A stretch of DNA of 64,000 nucleotides, from NCBI GenBank assembly GCA_963703325.1, contig OY969805.1:2976001-3040000 (forward strand). Direction: 5' to 3'. The notes beneath the pieces were generated by a model, which worked only from the letters and a program-made list of their open reading frames with translations, had not been told where the DNA came from and did no database searches. The stretch's first letter is position 1. Every line of letters begins with the position of its first letter. This DNA is from Aquilonibacter sp963703325 (GTDB lineage Bacteria; Vulcanimicrobiota; Vulcanimicrobiia; Vulcanimicrobiales; Vulcanimicrobiaceae). A program made the position numbers and the translations under genes. Below, piece by piece: positions 17,460 to 24,950 of the stretch.

Positions 17460-18407
17460 GAAAACGTGCCCGTGAGCTGCCGCAATTCATCATACACGGC
17501 GCGCAGCCGCGGAACCGGCACGCTGAGATCCTCGCCCAGTTCGACCACCGCGCCGACGATCGGATCGAGTTCCAGCGGACGGTGCGCTAGCGCGTCTTGG
17601 AGCATCGACGTCTTCACGTCGGTAAGGCGCTGCGCGTAGGCCATCCGTGCGTCGAGATCGACCTCGTCAATGACGCCAAGTGCTCGGCCGACCCCTTGCG
17701 TTTCAAGCATCAGGTCTCGCACCTCCGCGCGCGTCTCCGGATTCGACAGCATTTCGTGGATGGTGAGCTCGATGAAGGGTGCTCACCGGATTGAGGCTCG
17801 CGTTGTTGATCAACTTGAGCCAGGTGAAGTGACGAATGTTGGCTTCGAGTTCCGGTTGCAACCCAGCATCGTGCATTGCGCTCGCCAAACGCCCAAGCGA
17901 TTCGTCGACGGCGGAATCCATTGCGCAGAGAATGAAGCGGCCGCCGCCACTCTGACGGATTTTGCCGGGCGCAGCAACGTTCCCCGAAACGTGAACGACG
18001 CCGCCGATGGTTTGCCGGTCGGCAATAAGCGAGCCGATCGTGCCGCCGGGATCGACGGTGCGCAACGGCGGCGTTCGGCGAAACCAAAACGGCACGCCGT
18101 TTTGCAGCGTGACCACGATCGTCCCGCTCTCAACCGCGGGCGCAATTTGCGGAATGAAGCCCGGCCATTGGTGCGCTTTGAAGGTGAGGAGTGCGAAATC
18201 GAATCTTCCGAGCGAGCGCAGATCGTCGCTTGCCTCGACGCGCGCCGTGAATTTCCCGAGATCGCTGGAGAGCACCATGATGCCGTCGCGGCGGATCGCC
18301 TCGAGATGGGCGCCTCGCGCGATCACGCCGACCTCCGCGCCCGCACGGGAAAGGACGGCGGCGATGTATCCGCCGATTGCTCCGGCACCTATGACAACAA
18401 TGCGCAT
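17456..18407 (-). pseudogene. panE: Ketopantoate reductase with internal frameshift
   Basis: NADPH-dependent 2-dehydropantoate reductase (pantothenate synthesis) split between two frames. The 5' part (from ATG 18407, RIVVIGAGAIGGYIAAVLSR) has the Rossmann motif and runs through HFTWLKLINNASLNPVST. The 3' part continues FIELTIHEMLSNPETRAE in another frame to the stop at 17456. Dropping one base of the GGG at 17777-17779 joins them exactly, giving about 317 aa, the normal length. The Lys of the TWLKLINN motif is present. Either a real recent pseudogene or a sequencing/assembly error; coaD nearby shows the CoA route is otherwise kept. Confidence 0.85.
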
Positions 18408-18420
18408 CGAAGAGATATTC

Positions 18421-18492
18421 AGGCGACGGGCAGATTCGAACTGCCGAATGGGGCTTTTGCAGAGCCCTGCCTTACCACTTGGCTACGTCGCC
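18421..18492 (-). tRNA. tRNA-Cys (GCA)
   Basis: Leftward cloverleaf: acceptor GGCGACG/CGTCGCC, D arm GCCAAGTGGTAAGGC, anticodon loop CTGCAAA with GCA, T loop TTCGAAT, discriminator U as expected for Cys. CCA is not encoded. Confidence 0.93.
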
Positions 18493-18497
18493 GTGAG

Positions 18498-18568
18498 AGC
18501 GGGTAGTGGGAATCGAACCCACGCATCAACCTTGGGAAGGTCGCAGGCTACCATTACATCATACCCGC
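18498..18568 (-). tRNA. tRNA-Gly (CCC)
   Basis: Leftward cloverleaf with acceptor GCGGGTA/TACCCGC, anticodon stem GACC/GGTT around loop TTCCCAA (anticodon CCC), T loop TTCGATT, discriminator U as in bacterial tRNA-Gly. CCA is not encoded. It lies 5 bases upstream of tRNA-Cys, so both are probably one transcript. Confidence 0.92.
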
Positions 18569-18631
18569 GAACCACGGCACGCCGCCGTTCGGTGCAGGCC
18601 GCGACGCGTCCTGGCGGAAGTGCTGCCCGTG

Positions 18632-19444
18632 ATGACGTGGGTGTATGAGATCCCCGCCTGGCTGGTGTGCATCCTCTTTATCGGCGGCACGAGCGCCTTC
18701 GCGGTTGCCGGCTTGCTGCTTGCGCGCAGCCCACGCACCGGCAAGCTGCGAGCGGCTGCAAACGACTTCGCGGGACCGATCATGGCGACGCTCGGAACGA
18801 TCTTGGCGGTCATGATGTCCTTCATGGTCATCACCGTCTGGCAACAGTATGACCAATCGGCGCAGATCGTGCAGACTGAATCCGACGAGATCTCCAACCT
18901 CTACCACGAGGTCTCGGTCTTCCCGCAGCCGCTTCGTGACCGGACGCACGCCGCGATCGAACACTATGTGGACATTGTGGTCGATAAAGAGTGGCCGTTG
19001 ATGCGTCTAGGCCTAGAAAGCAACGCGGCCCATCGCTCGGCGATGGTCGTCGTGTCGTTAATCCAATCATACAATCCGAAAACCCTGGGGCAGCAAACGG
19101 CGCAGGCCGACGCGCTGAATCACGCACACGCCTTTATGGATGCGCGCGGTGACCGGCTATTCCAAAACCAGGAATCGGTACCACCGCTCTTATGGGTGAT
19201 GATGATCTTTGTCGCCGCAGTCACGCTCGGCTCGTCGTACTTCTTCTACGTCCAGGACGTCCGCGCACACCTTATCATGACGGCTGCCGTCGGCGCCGTG
19301 ATCGGCGCAATCTTCGTCGTCATCGCGGAGCTCGATCTGCCGTTTCGCGGCGATCTGCAGATTCCGCCCAGCGCATTCTCGCACGACTACAATACGTTCC
19401 TCGACGACCCGGTGCCGACGCCCACACCAAGACCGTCGCCTTAG
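18632..19444 (+). CDS. DUF4239-like membrane protein
   Basis: About 270-aa integral membrane protein: N-terminal TM (WLVCILFIGGTSAFAVAGLL), second TM (TLGTILAVMMSFMVITVW), a cytoplasmic or periplasmic helical region containing ETDEISNLYHEV-type acidic residues, then two TM helices near the C-terminus and a Pro/Thr tail (PVPTPTPRPSP). The pattern fits the bestrophin-like DUF4239 family. ATG 18632 or GTG 18629 follows GGCGGAAG; the open frame further upstream runs antisense through tRNA-Gly and is discarded. Its stop overlaps that of the convergent neighbour. Confidence 0.75.
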   Translation: MTWVYEIPAWLVCILFIGGTSAFAVAGLLLARSPRTGKLRAAANDFAGPIMATLGTILAVMMSFMVITVWQQYDQSAQIVQTESDEISNLYHEVSVFPQPLRDRTHAAIEHYVDIVVDKEWPLMRLGLESNAAHRSAMVVVSLIQSYNPKTLGQQTAQADALNHAHAFMDARGDRLFQNQESVPPLLWVMMIFVAAVTLGSSYFFYVQDVRAHLIMTAAVGAVIGAIFVVIAELDLPFRGDLQIPPSAFSHDYNTFLDDPVPTPTPRPSP

Positions 19445-20136
19445 CTGAGGATATTCACCGAGCGAGCCAAGATCAGTGCCACGGTGACGAACGAGATCAA
19501 CGACTCGGCCAGCATCACCATCTTCGCGGTGCGCGTGAGCGGCATGACGTCGGTCGGACTTATCGCGAGCGCGTTGGTGAACGAGAGATACACGTAGTCG
19601 AGGAACATCGGCTTCCAGGTGGCCGGGTTGACGCCGGTTATGCGCTTGGGATCGATCGACATCTGCGGAAAGAGAAAGTCGATCGACGGGGTTTCGCAGG
19701 CCGAGGGGAAGCGTTCGCGATCGAAGGGTCCGTCGCCGTCGAGCTCCCAGAACCACAGCGCATAGACGATCACGTTGGTGAGCCAAATCAACGAACCCGA
19801 CGAGAGCAGCTGTTGCGCGGTTAAGTTGAGGTGCCCGCGCGCGTGCACATTGATGAGATCGTTGATCAACAGCACGACCGAGGCGACGTTGAAAAAATTT
19901 AGCGATGCGATCAGGCCGATCGTGAGGGCTCGCATGACGTGCAGATCCCGCGTGCTCGTCGGCGTCATCGCAACCAGGGGAACCAAGAATAGGGCCACGA
20001 GGACCGGCACGGCCCAGACCGGGCCGAAGGTCAGTCTGGCCGGTAGCGCGATGTAGAGCAACACCGCAAGGAGCACCGCGACACGAGCCTGATAACGATC
20101 CTTCACGCGGCGTTGTGGTTCGCGCGCATCCGGCAA
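19441..20136 (-). CDS. DUF1345-like integral membrane protein
   Basis: 231-aa protein with about five hydrophobic helices. The C-terminal region (DYVYLSFTNALAISPTDV, then LAESLISFVTVALILARSVN) resembles the DUF1345 ending, and the loop before it is long and soluble (ELDGDGPFDRERFPSAC). Family assignment rests on this end only. Convergent with the DUF4239-like gene by 4 bases. Role unknown; a channel-like function has been guessed for relatives. Confidence 0.6.
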   Translation of the reverse strand: MPDAREPQRRVKDRYQARVAVLLAVLLYIALPARLTFGPVWAVPVLVALFLVPLVAMTPTSTRDLHVMRALTIGLIASLNFFNVASVVLLINDLINVHARGHLNLTAQQLLSSGSLIWLTNVIVYALWFWELDGDGPFDRERFPSACETPSIDFLFPQMSIDPKRITGVNPATWKPMFLDYVYLSFTNALAISPTDVMPLTRTAKMVMLAESLISFVTVALILARSVNILS

Positions 20137-20166
20137 CCGCCTTCGCTCCGCAGACGTTCTAGGAGT

Positions 20167-20520
20167 ATGGCTACTGACTTTCGAGACGGCAAGACCTTCC
20201 CACGGCGCGGCCGCGATGCGATCGACGGCGTGCTGTGGCTCAAACGGGTCTCAGACAAGGCGCGTGCCGCCGCCGCCGGCACGATCTTCGACTATATTTA
20301 CCCCTGTCCAATGGACAAAGGCGTGATGGAACGCTGGGGCATTACGCCAAGCGAATTCGAGGGGGCGATTGCAAAGTATACGACCGACGAAACGCTCGTC
20401 GGATGGCTGCTCGGGCGCGTATCGAAGGACCGCATCGCGCGCGCGAACGAGTGGCTGTTGAACGAAAAGATCGAGAACCTCGATCGACAAGACGCCGAGG
20501 AGGGAGTCCCCGTTGGGTGA
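20167..20520 (+). CDS. DUF5069 domain protein
   Basis: 117-aa protein with the DUF5069 signature: FRDGKTFPRRGRDAIDGVLW, KARAAAAGTIFDYIYPCPMD, then a helical SKDRIARANEWLLN segment. The family has no known activity. I place the start at ATG 20167 because the conserved region begins right after it, although the AGGAG is only one base away and the initiation site is thus unusual. It overlaps the dienelactone hydrolase start by 8 bases. Confidence 0.8.
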   Translation: MATDFRDGKTFPRRGRDAIDGVLWLKRVSDKARAAAAGTIFDYIYPCPMDKGVMERWGITPSEFEGAIAKYTTDETLVGWLLGRVSKDRIARANEWLLNEKIENLDRQDAEEGVPVG

Positions 20521-21202
20521 GATGATCGAGTTTCCGCGTCCGGACGGAAAGAACGCACCGGGATACTACACGGCACCCTCCGGTGCGGCAAACGCGCCGG
20601 GCGTCGTGATGCTCGAGGAGTGGTGGGGCGTCACCGATCACATCAAACACACCGCCGATGATCTCGCGTCCGCGGGCTTCCGCGTGTTGGTTCCCGACCT
20701 GTATCGCGGGCGCGTAGCGGCCGTCGGCGATGAAGCCAACCACCTCATGGAGGGGCTCGACTTCGGCGATGCCGCGACGCAAGACGCGCGCGGTGCGGCC
20801 CAATATCTCAAGTCGACCGGCTCAAAGAAAGTCGGCGTCATCGGCTTTTGTATGGGCGGTGCACTGACGATTCTGGCTGCAATGTACGATCCCGAATTTG
20901 ACGCCGCGGTGACGTTCTACGGCTATCCGCCGCCCGAAGCCGGCGACGTCGGAAAGATCAAGATCCCGCTACAAGGGCATTGGGCGCAGCACGACGAGCA
21001 CTTTGGAATCGCGGGCGTCGACAAGATCGAAGCGCGGCTCAAAGAGGCGGGTGTGCCCTACGAGTTTCATCGCTACGACGCGCAGCATGCGTTTCACAAT
21101 CCCAACCAGCCCGGCCACGCCGGTCTCGGTCATTTCAAAGAAGAACTCGCAAAGCTCGCCTGGAAGCGTTCGGTCGACTTTCTCAAAAAGAACCTCGCGT
21201 AA
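20513..21202 (+). CDS. Dienelactone hydrolase family protein
   Basis: 229-aa alpha/beta hydrolase of the dienelactone hydrolase type: oxyanion region VVMLEEWWGVTDHIK, nucleophile elbow GVIGFCMGGALTIL with Cys as nucleophile, Asp in HWAQHDEHFG, and His in YDAQHAFHNP. It would open enol-lactones or related esters; the natural substrate is unknown. TTG 20513 is 6 bases after AGGAGGGAG and is preferred over ATG 20522. A strong terminator follows. Confidence 0.88.
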   Translation: MGEMIEFPRPDGKNAPGYYTAPSGAANAPGVVMLEEWWGVTDHIKHTADDLASAGFRVLVPDLYRGRVAAVGDEANHLMEGLDFGDAATQDARGAAQYLKSTGSKKVGVIGFCMGGALTILAAMYDPEFDAAVTFYGYPPPEAGDVGKIKIPLQGHWAQHDEHFGIAGVDKIEARLKEAGVPYEFHRYDAQHAFHNPNQPGHAGLGHFKEELAKLAWKRSVDFLKKNLA

Positions 21203-21222
21203 ACCAAGCCCACAATCACGAA

Positions 21223-21249
21223 GGCCCGGCAAGTTGCCGGGCCTTTTTT
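21223..21249 (+). terminator. Rho-independent terminator
   Basis: GGCCCGGC / GCCGGGCC stem of 8 bp with AAGTT loop, followed by TTTTTT. It ends the DUF5069-dienelactone hydrolase transcript, just before the oppositely oriented tRNA-Phe. Confidence 0.9.
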
Positions 21250-21252
21250 AGA

Positions 21253-21328
21253 TGGTGCCAAGGGCGAGAATCGAACTCGCGACACCGCACTTTTCAGGCG
21301 CGTGCTCTACCGACTGAGCTACCTTGGC
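21253..21328 (-). tRNA. tRNA-Phe (GAA)
   Basis: Leftward cloverleaf: acceptor GCCAAGG/CCTTGGC, D arm AGCTCAGTCGGTAGAGC, anticodon loop CTGAAAA (GAA), T loop TTCGATT, encoded CCA. Confidence 0.95.
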
Positions 21329-21451
21329 GCATGTTCATCGGGCCTCCGAGCTTGAACAATTGCATTCGCCTATGCGGATGCGCGAGCGCCCTCGTTCTGC
21401 GGGGCTCATCCGCAGGCCTCTCCTCTCAAAAGCATAAAGCAACCGGCCATC

Positions 21452-21979
21452 ATGAAGCGCACACTGCTTTGGGCGATGATCGCTCTCACGCCGCTCTTTT
21501 TCCCAGCGTGGCCGGCTGCCGCCGTACCGATTCCGGTCAAGGTGGTCGTGAGTCTCAACCTGACCAACAACAGCCGCGTCGCCTGGCTGCGCGTCACGGC
21601 CATTTCTCACCAAACGCAGAGGGCCGTCGAGAGCTGGTGCCTCGCGCCGAAAGAAAACGCCCTCCCCGTTGTTGGCGACCTCGTTGGACATCTGCAAGCT
21701 GAGGCCATGCACAAGGGCTGCTCCAGCCCCGTCCTGTTTACGGCCGACGCGCGCATCTCAATAAATGCCCGACACATCTACGGCTTCTTATTCGATCAGG
21801 CCGCCGGAAAAGTACACCTGGAGTGTGACCTCGCCGGAGCGCTGAGAAACCCGCGATTCGCTCGCGGGTTTCTTCGCAATCTGGCGACGCTGATGGGGCT
21901 CGAACCCACGACCTCCGCCGTGACAGGGCGGCGCTCTAACCAACTGAGCTACAGCGCCATACCGGCGCTCGAAGTTTAA
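21452..21979 (+). CDS. Secreted hypothetical protein reading into antisense tRNA-Asp
   Basis: Starts with a clear signal peptide (KRTLLWAMIALTPLFFPAWPAAA) and a beta-rich domain with three cysteines (SWCLAPKENA, KGCSSPV, LECDLAG). I do not recognise the family. The natural domain appears to end near LECDLAGAL, after which the frame continues through the terminator hairpin at 21846-21872 and antisense through tRNA-Asp (GLEPTTSAVTGRRSNQLSYS is the usual tRNA shadow) to a stop at 21977. Either the stop was lost or there is a frameshift; the true C-terminus is probably around 21845. Confidence 0.55.
   Translation: MKRTLLWAMIALTPLFFPAWPAAAVPIPVKVVVSLNLTNNSRVAWLRVTAISHQTQRAVESWCLAPKENALPVVGDLVGHLQAEAMHKGCSSPVLFTADARISINARHIYGFLFDQAAGKVHLECDLAGALRNPRFARGFLRNLATLMGLEPTTSAVTGRRSNQLSYSAIPALEV
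21846..21872 (-). terminator. Probable terminator for tRNA-Asp
   Basis: Perfect 10-bp stem GAAACCCGCG / CGCGGGTTTC with 7-base loop, 9 bases past the tRNA-Asp 3' end. The U-tract is weak, and because it is a perfect inverted repeat it may act in both directions. Confidence 0.65.
21882..21958 (-). tRNA. tRNA-Asp (GTC)
   Basis: Leftward cloverleaf: acceptor GGCGCTG with CAGCGTC (one G-U pair), D arm AGCTCAGTTGGTTAGAGC, anticodon GTC in CTGTCAC, T loop TTCGAGC, discriminator G and encoded CCA. Confidence 0.95.
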
Positions 21980-21983
21980 GACA

Positions 21984-22055
21984 TGGGCACGGTTGGGATT
22001 GAACCAACGACCCCCCGCGTGTGAAGCGGATGCTCTCCCACTGAGCTACGCGCCC
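21984..22055 (-). tRNA. tRNA-Val (CAC)
   Basis: Leftward cloverleaf: acceptor GGGCGCG/CGTGCCC, D arm AGCTCAGTGGGAGAGC, anticodon loop TTCACAC with CAC, T loop TTCAATC, discriminator A; CCA is not encoded. It is 25 bases upstream of tRNA-Asp on the same strand, so likely cotranscribed. Confidence 0.92.
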
Positions 22056-22157
22056 CCGTCCGCCGGTCCGCGACCGGCCCGCAAGCATTGGACAAGCCGA
22101 GAGTTTATCCTACCCGAGGGCATGTTGTCCAGTGACCTCGGTCGAATCGGCCAGCCC

Positions 22158-22589
22158 ATGCTCGAAGACTTCAAGCTCGTGACGCGTTTTACGATCCCAT
22201 TTTCCGACATCGACATGTTGCAGCACGTCAACAACGTCGCCTACATTCGCTGGTGCGAAATGGTGCGCACCGAATACTTTGCGACCGTGATGCGATCGGA
22301 TATTACGAGCGAGCGCGGTATGATCCAAGCGAACATCAACTTCACCTACGAGCGCCAGCTGAAGTACCGCGAAGCGATTGCCGTGGGCGTTCGCGTCTCG
22401 CGGATCGGGACAAAGTCGCTCGACTACAGCTATGAGATCTGGAGCGTCACGCACAATGCGCGCGCGGCACATGGGACGACCACCGTCGTTGCTTACGACT
22501 TCTTGAACCACCGCACGATCGAGATCCCGCAACAATGGCGCGACTGGGTCGACGAATACGAGAGGGGCCCGCAGCGCAGCTTCATATGA
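22158..22589 (+). CDS. Acyl-CoA thioesterase, hotdog fold (4HBT type)
   Basis: About 143 aa, single hotdog domain with the motif FSDIDMLQHVNNVAYIRWCE (catalytic Asp and HVNN of the 4-hydroxybenzoyl-CoA thioesterase group) and the later strand INFTYERQLKYREAIAVG. It would hydrolyse acyl-CoA thioesters. ATG 22158 gives the usual short N-terminus; ATG 22122 is an alternative. The frame upstream is antisense of tRNA-Val and not coding. It overlaps the TPR gene by 4 bases (ATGA). Confidence 0.85.
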   Translation: MLEDFKLVTRFTIPFSDIDMLQHVNNVAYIRWCEMVRTEYFATVMRSDITSERGMIQANINFTYERQLKYREAIAVGVRVSRIGTKSLDYSYEIWSVTHNARAAHGTTTVVAYDFLNHRTIEIPQQWRDWVDEYERGPQRSFI

Positions 22590-23995
22590 TCGGGTTGCTG
22601 TTAGCGGCAATGCTGGCATCGAGCGCGCCGGTCACGGCGCACCGTTTGGTTTCGACGACGCAGCCGCTCGCCCAGCAGCGCTTCGACACCGCGCTGACCG
22701 AGCTGTACGCCTACGACGGGCCCGATGCAGCGACAGACTTTGCCGGGGCGGCGCTCACCGATCCGCACCTCGCGATCGCCCTGTGGGGGAAGGCGCTCGC
22801 CGACGGCAGCGATCTCAACGATGCGCTGACGCAAGACCGGTTTGCGCGTGCGCACACGGATGCCCGACAGGCGAAGGACCTCGAGGCGCATGCTTCGCCC
22901 GATGAGCGGCAACTGATCGACGCGGTCGCGCTGCGCTACGCCGGAGCGTTTGGCGATGCGGCGAAGGACGAAGCTGCGTACGAGGCGGCAATGCGCGCGT
23001 ATGTCGCGCAACACATCGCCGACAACGATGCCGCCATGCTGCTGGTTGAAGGCGAGCTCGAAGCGCACGCGATGCACTGGAACGACGACGGCACCCCCTC
23101 GAACACCACGGGTGCGGAGATGTTGCTGCTCGTGCAAAGCACCCTGGCTCGGGATCCCGGACACCTGATGGCCAATCATCTCTGCATTCACTTATACGAT
23201 ACCGCGCCGGACCGGTCGTTTGCCGTCGGTTGCGCGCAACGGTTGGATGCGATGACGTTCGCTCCGGGAGACGAGCACCTGGCGCACATGCCGGCGCACA
23301 TCTGGGTCGAGATCGGCGATGGCAAGGCGGCATTGGCGTCGAGCGAGCGCGCGTGGGCGCTGCACCCCACCCACTATGCGTCGCATGACGCGTACATCGC
23401 GCTCGAGGCCGCGCTCATCGCCGGCGATCGCAGCGCCGCGCAGGAATGGTCATCGCGGCTTGCCTTGCTTGGACCGTTTCATGAAGATGCCGTTATTGAC
23501 GCGCGCACCAGTGATTGGCAAGACGTTGCACAACTGAAGGCGCCGCAGAACGAATTTCCGCTCGTGGAAGGCTTAGCGGCCCTTCGCACCGCGAACGTCG
23601 GCGCTGCGAAGACGGACCTACACGCGTTACAACGCGCGCACGCAACGAATGATGCGCTACTCCTCGGTGCGCACATCGACGAAGCGCGGGGCGACGCCGC
23701 GGCGGCCATCGGACTCTTGTTGCCGATCGCGCGCTCGTTGCGCTCGGCCGAGGAGGAGTTGCCGCTCTTTCCACCCGACGAGGCGCTGGGAGCGCTGTAC
23801 TATCGCGCGACACGCTTCGCCGACGCTCGCCAAGCGTTTAGCGCGATTCTTGCCGAACGTCCCGACGATCCGCGTGCGCTCTTCGGCATGTGGCAAACGC
23901 TGATCGCGCTCGACGATTCCGAGGATGCGTCGCCGTATGAAGCCGCGTTCCGTCAGTATTGGGCGGGCGGCGTGTTGACGATGAGCGACTTCTAG
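22586..23995 (+). CDS. Secreted tetratricopeptide-repeat protein
   Basis: 469 aa with signal peptide MIGLLLAAMLASSAPVTA, then helical hairpins with TPR-like spacing (AIALWGKALADGSDLNDALT, ALGALYYRATRFADARQAFS, ILAERPDDPRALFGMWQTLI). A His-containing segment (MANHLCIHLYD, HLAHMPAHIWVEIGDG) recurs in a family of TPR proteins annotated only as hypothetical. No catalytic motif is certain. It is coupled to the thioesterase. Confidence 0.75.
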   Translation: MIGLLLAAMLASSAPVTAHRLVSTTQPLAQQRFDTALTELYAYDGPDAATDFAGAALTDPHLAIALWGKALADGSDLNDALTQDRFARAHTDARQAKDLEAHASPDERQLIDAVALRYAGAFGDAAKDEAAYEAAMRAYVAQHIADNDAAMLLVEGELEAHAMHWNDDGTPSNTTGAEMLLLVQSTLARDPGHLMANHLCIHLYDTAPDRSFAVGCAQRLDAMTFAPGDEHLAHMPAHIWVEIGDGKAALASSERAWALHPTHYASHDAYIALEAALIAGDRSAAQEWSSRLALLGPFHEDAVIDARTSDWQDVAQLKAPQNEFPLVEGLAALRTANVGAAKTDLHALQRAHATNDALLLGAHIDEARGDAAAAIGLLLPIARSLRSAEEELPLFPPDEALGALYYRATRFADARQAFSAILAERPDDPRALFGMWQTLIALDDSEDASPYEAAFRQYWAGGVLTMSDF

Positions 23996-24637
23996 CTAGA
24001 GCGTAAATGCGACGATCGAGGTCGTTTTCGGATCGTTGCACCAAAAGCGCTGGCCGTCGTGCGCCAGCGAGATCGCAGCGAACGGTAATGAGGCGATGAC
24101 CTCGACGCGGTCGTCGCTCACGCGCCCGAGCTTTGCACCGCCATCCTTACCGAACCAAAGCGACGCATAGAGCGCGCCGTCGACAAAGGTGATGCCAAGA
24201 ATCTGCCCGTCGGATTCGATCTCGCGACGAATCTGGGCGTTTCCGTCGAGCAAATAGATGCGGCCATTGTAACGCTGGCTCAGCCACAGCGCCTCGCCGT
24301 CGTAGGCGAGGAACGATCCCGTATCGTCGGGACACGCAAGCTTATCGTGCTCTTTGAATCCGTGGCCGGGAATGTAGCGGCGGATGAAGCGATGATCGTC
24401 TTCGCCGCCCTCGCTGAGGACGCCGCGCAGCTCCTCGCCGACGGCAACCAGACTCACCGGCTTACCGGGCGCGGGACGCTCCTCGAAGACGGTGAAATGC
24501 GCGCGATCGATGCCGTAGATGCGGCCGGTCTCCCACGATCCCATCCAAAGATGCTCGCCCGAACAGGCCAACGCTTGTGGGCGCGGCGCGGGCGACGGCA
24601 GACGCAAGACTTCTTCTACGAACGTCCCTTGCTCCAT
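23996..24637 (-). CDS. Beta-propeller-like hypothetical protein
   Basis: 213 aa with repeated four-strand blades: GEHLWMGSWETGRIYGID, GEALWLSQRYNGRIYLLDG, DGALYASLWFGKDG, DGQRFWCNDPKTTSIVAF. The spacing (about 45 residues) resembles SMP-30/NHL or YVTN propellers, but five blades at most are present. No signal peptide is evident, so it is probably cytosolic. Function unknown. Convergent with the TPR gene with no gap. Confidence 0.6.
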   Translation of the reverse strand: MEQGTFVEEVLRLPSPAPRPQALACSGEHLWMGSWETGRIYGIDRAHFTVFEERPAPGKPVSLVAVGEELRGVLSEGGEDDHRFIRRYIPGHGFKEHDKLACPDDTGSFLAYDGEALWLSQRYNGRIYLLDGNAQIRREIESDGQILGITFVDGALYASLWFGKDGGAKLGRVSDDRVEVIASLPFAAISLAHDGQRFWCNDPKTTSIVAFTL

Positions 24638-24702
24638 GAGGCGGCGCTTCGACTCTACGCCGCGCTCCCCCGCAGGTAGGTCATGCCCCCGAGAATAATC
24701 GT

Positions 24703-24731
24703 TTGACCCCGCCGGTGGCCTTTGCTATAGT
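24703..24731 (+). promoter_or_regulatory. Sigma-70-type promoter of the tRNA-Val gene
   Basis: TTGACC at 24703-24708 and TATAGT at 24726-24731 with a 17-base spacer, a near-consensus vegetative promoter. Predicted start of transcription is near 24738, about 87 bases before the tRNA. Confidence 0.82.
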
Positions 24732-24755
24732 CTTCCGAGTCCGGAGCGAAAATAT

Positions 24756-24815
24756 GCATCAACACGAGGTTGATGCTGGTTTTGAGCCAGGATGGTGTCC
24801 CTCGCGAAGCGAGGG
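24756..24815 (+). other. Three consecutive hairpins in the tRNA-Val leader
   Basis: GCATCAAC/GTTGATGC (24756-24776, 8 bp), CTGG/CCAG (24776-24790) and CCCTCGC/GCGAGGG (24799-24815, GAA loop) lie one after another between the promoter and the tRNA. They could be processing signals, a small leader RNA, or simply structured 5' precursor. No coding frame fits. Confidence 0.55.
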
Positions 24816-24824
24816 CAAAACTGT

Positions 24825-24899
24825 GTGCGTGTAGCTCAGTGGGAGAGCACCACCTTGACACGGTGGGGGTCGTAGGTTCAATCCCTACCACGCACACCA
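24825..24899 (+). tRNA. tRNA-Val (GAC)
   Basis: Acceptor GTGCGTG/CACGCAC, D arm AGCTCAGTGGGAGAGC, anticodon stem CCACC/GGTGG with loop TTGACAC (GAC), T loop TTCAATC, discriminator A, encoded CCA. Confidence 0.95.
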
Positions 24900-24950
24900 T
24901 CAAATCCTAGTGAAGTATTTCAACACGAATGCGGCGTACGCACCGTACAG

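Noticed and set aside
18506..18628. N-terminal extension of the DUF4239-like protein
   Set aside because: Reads antisense through tRNA-Gly.
24655..24903. Leftward 82-aa ORF over tRNA-Val
   Set aside because: Typical tRNA-antisense artefact (VVGIEPTTPTVSRWCSPTE).
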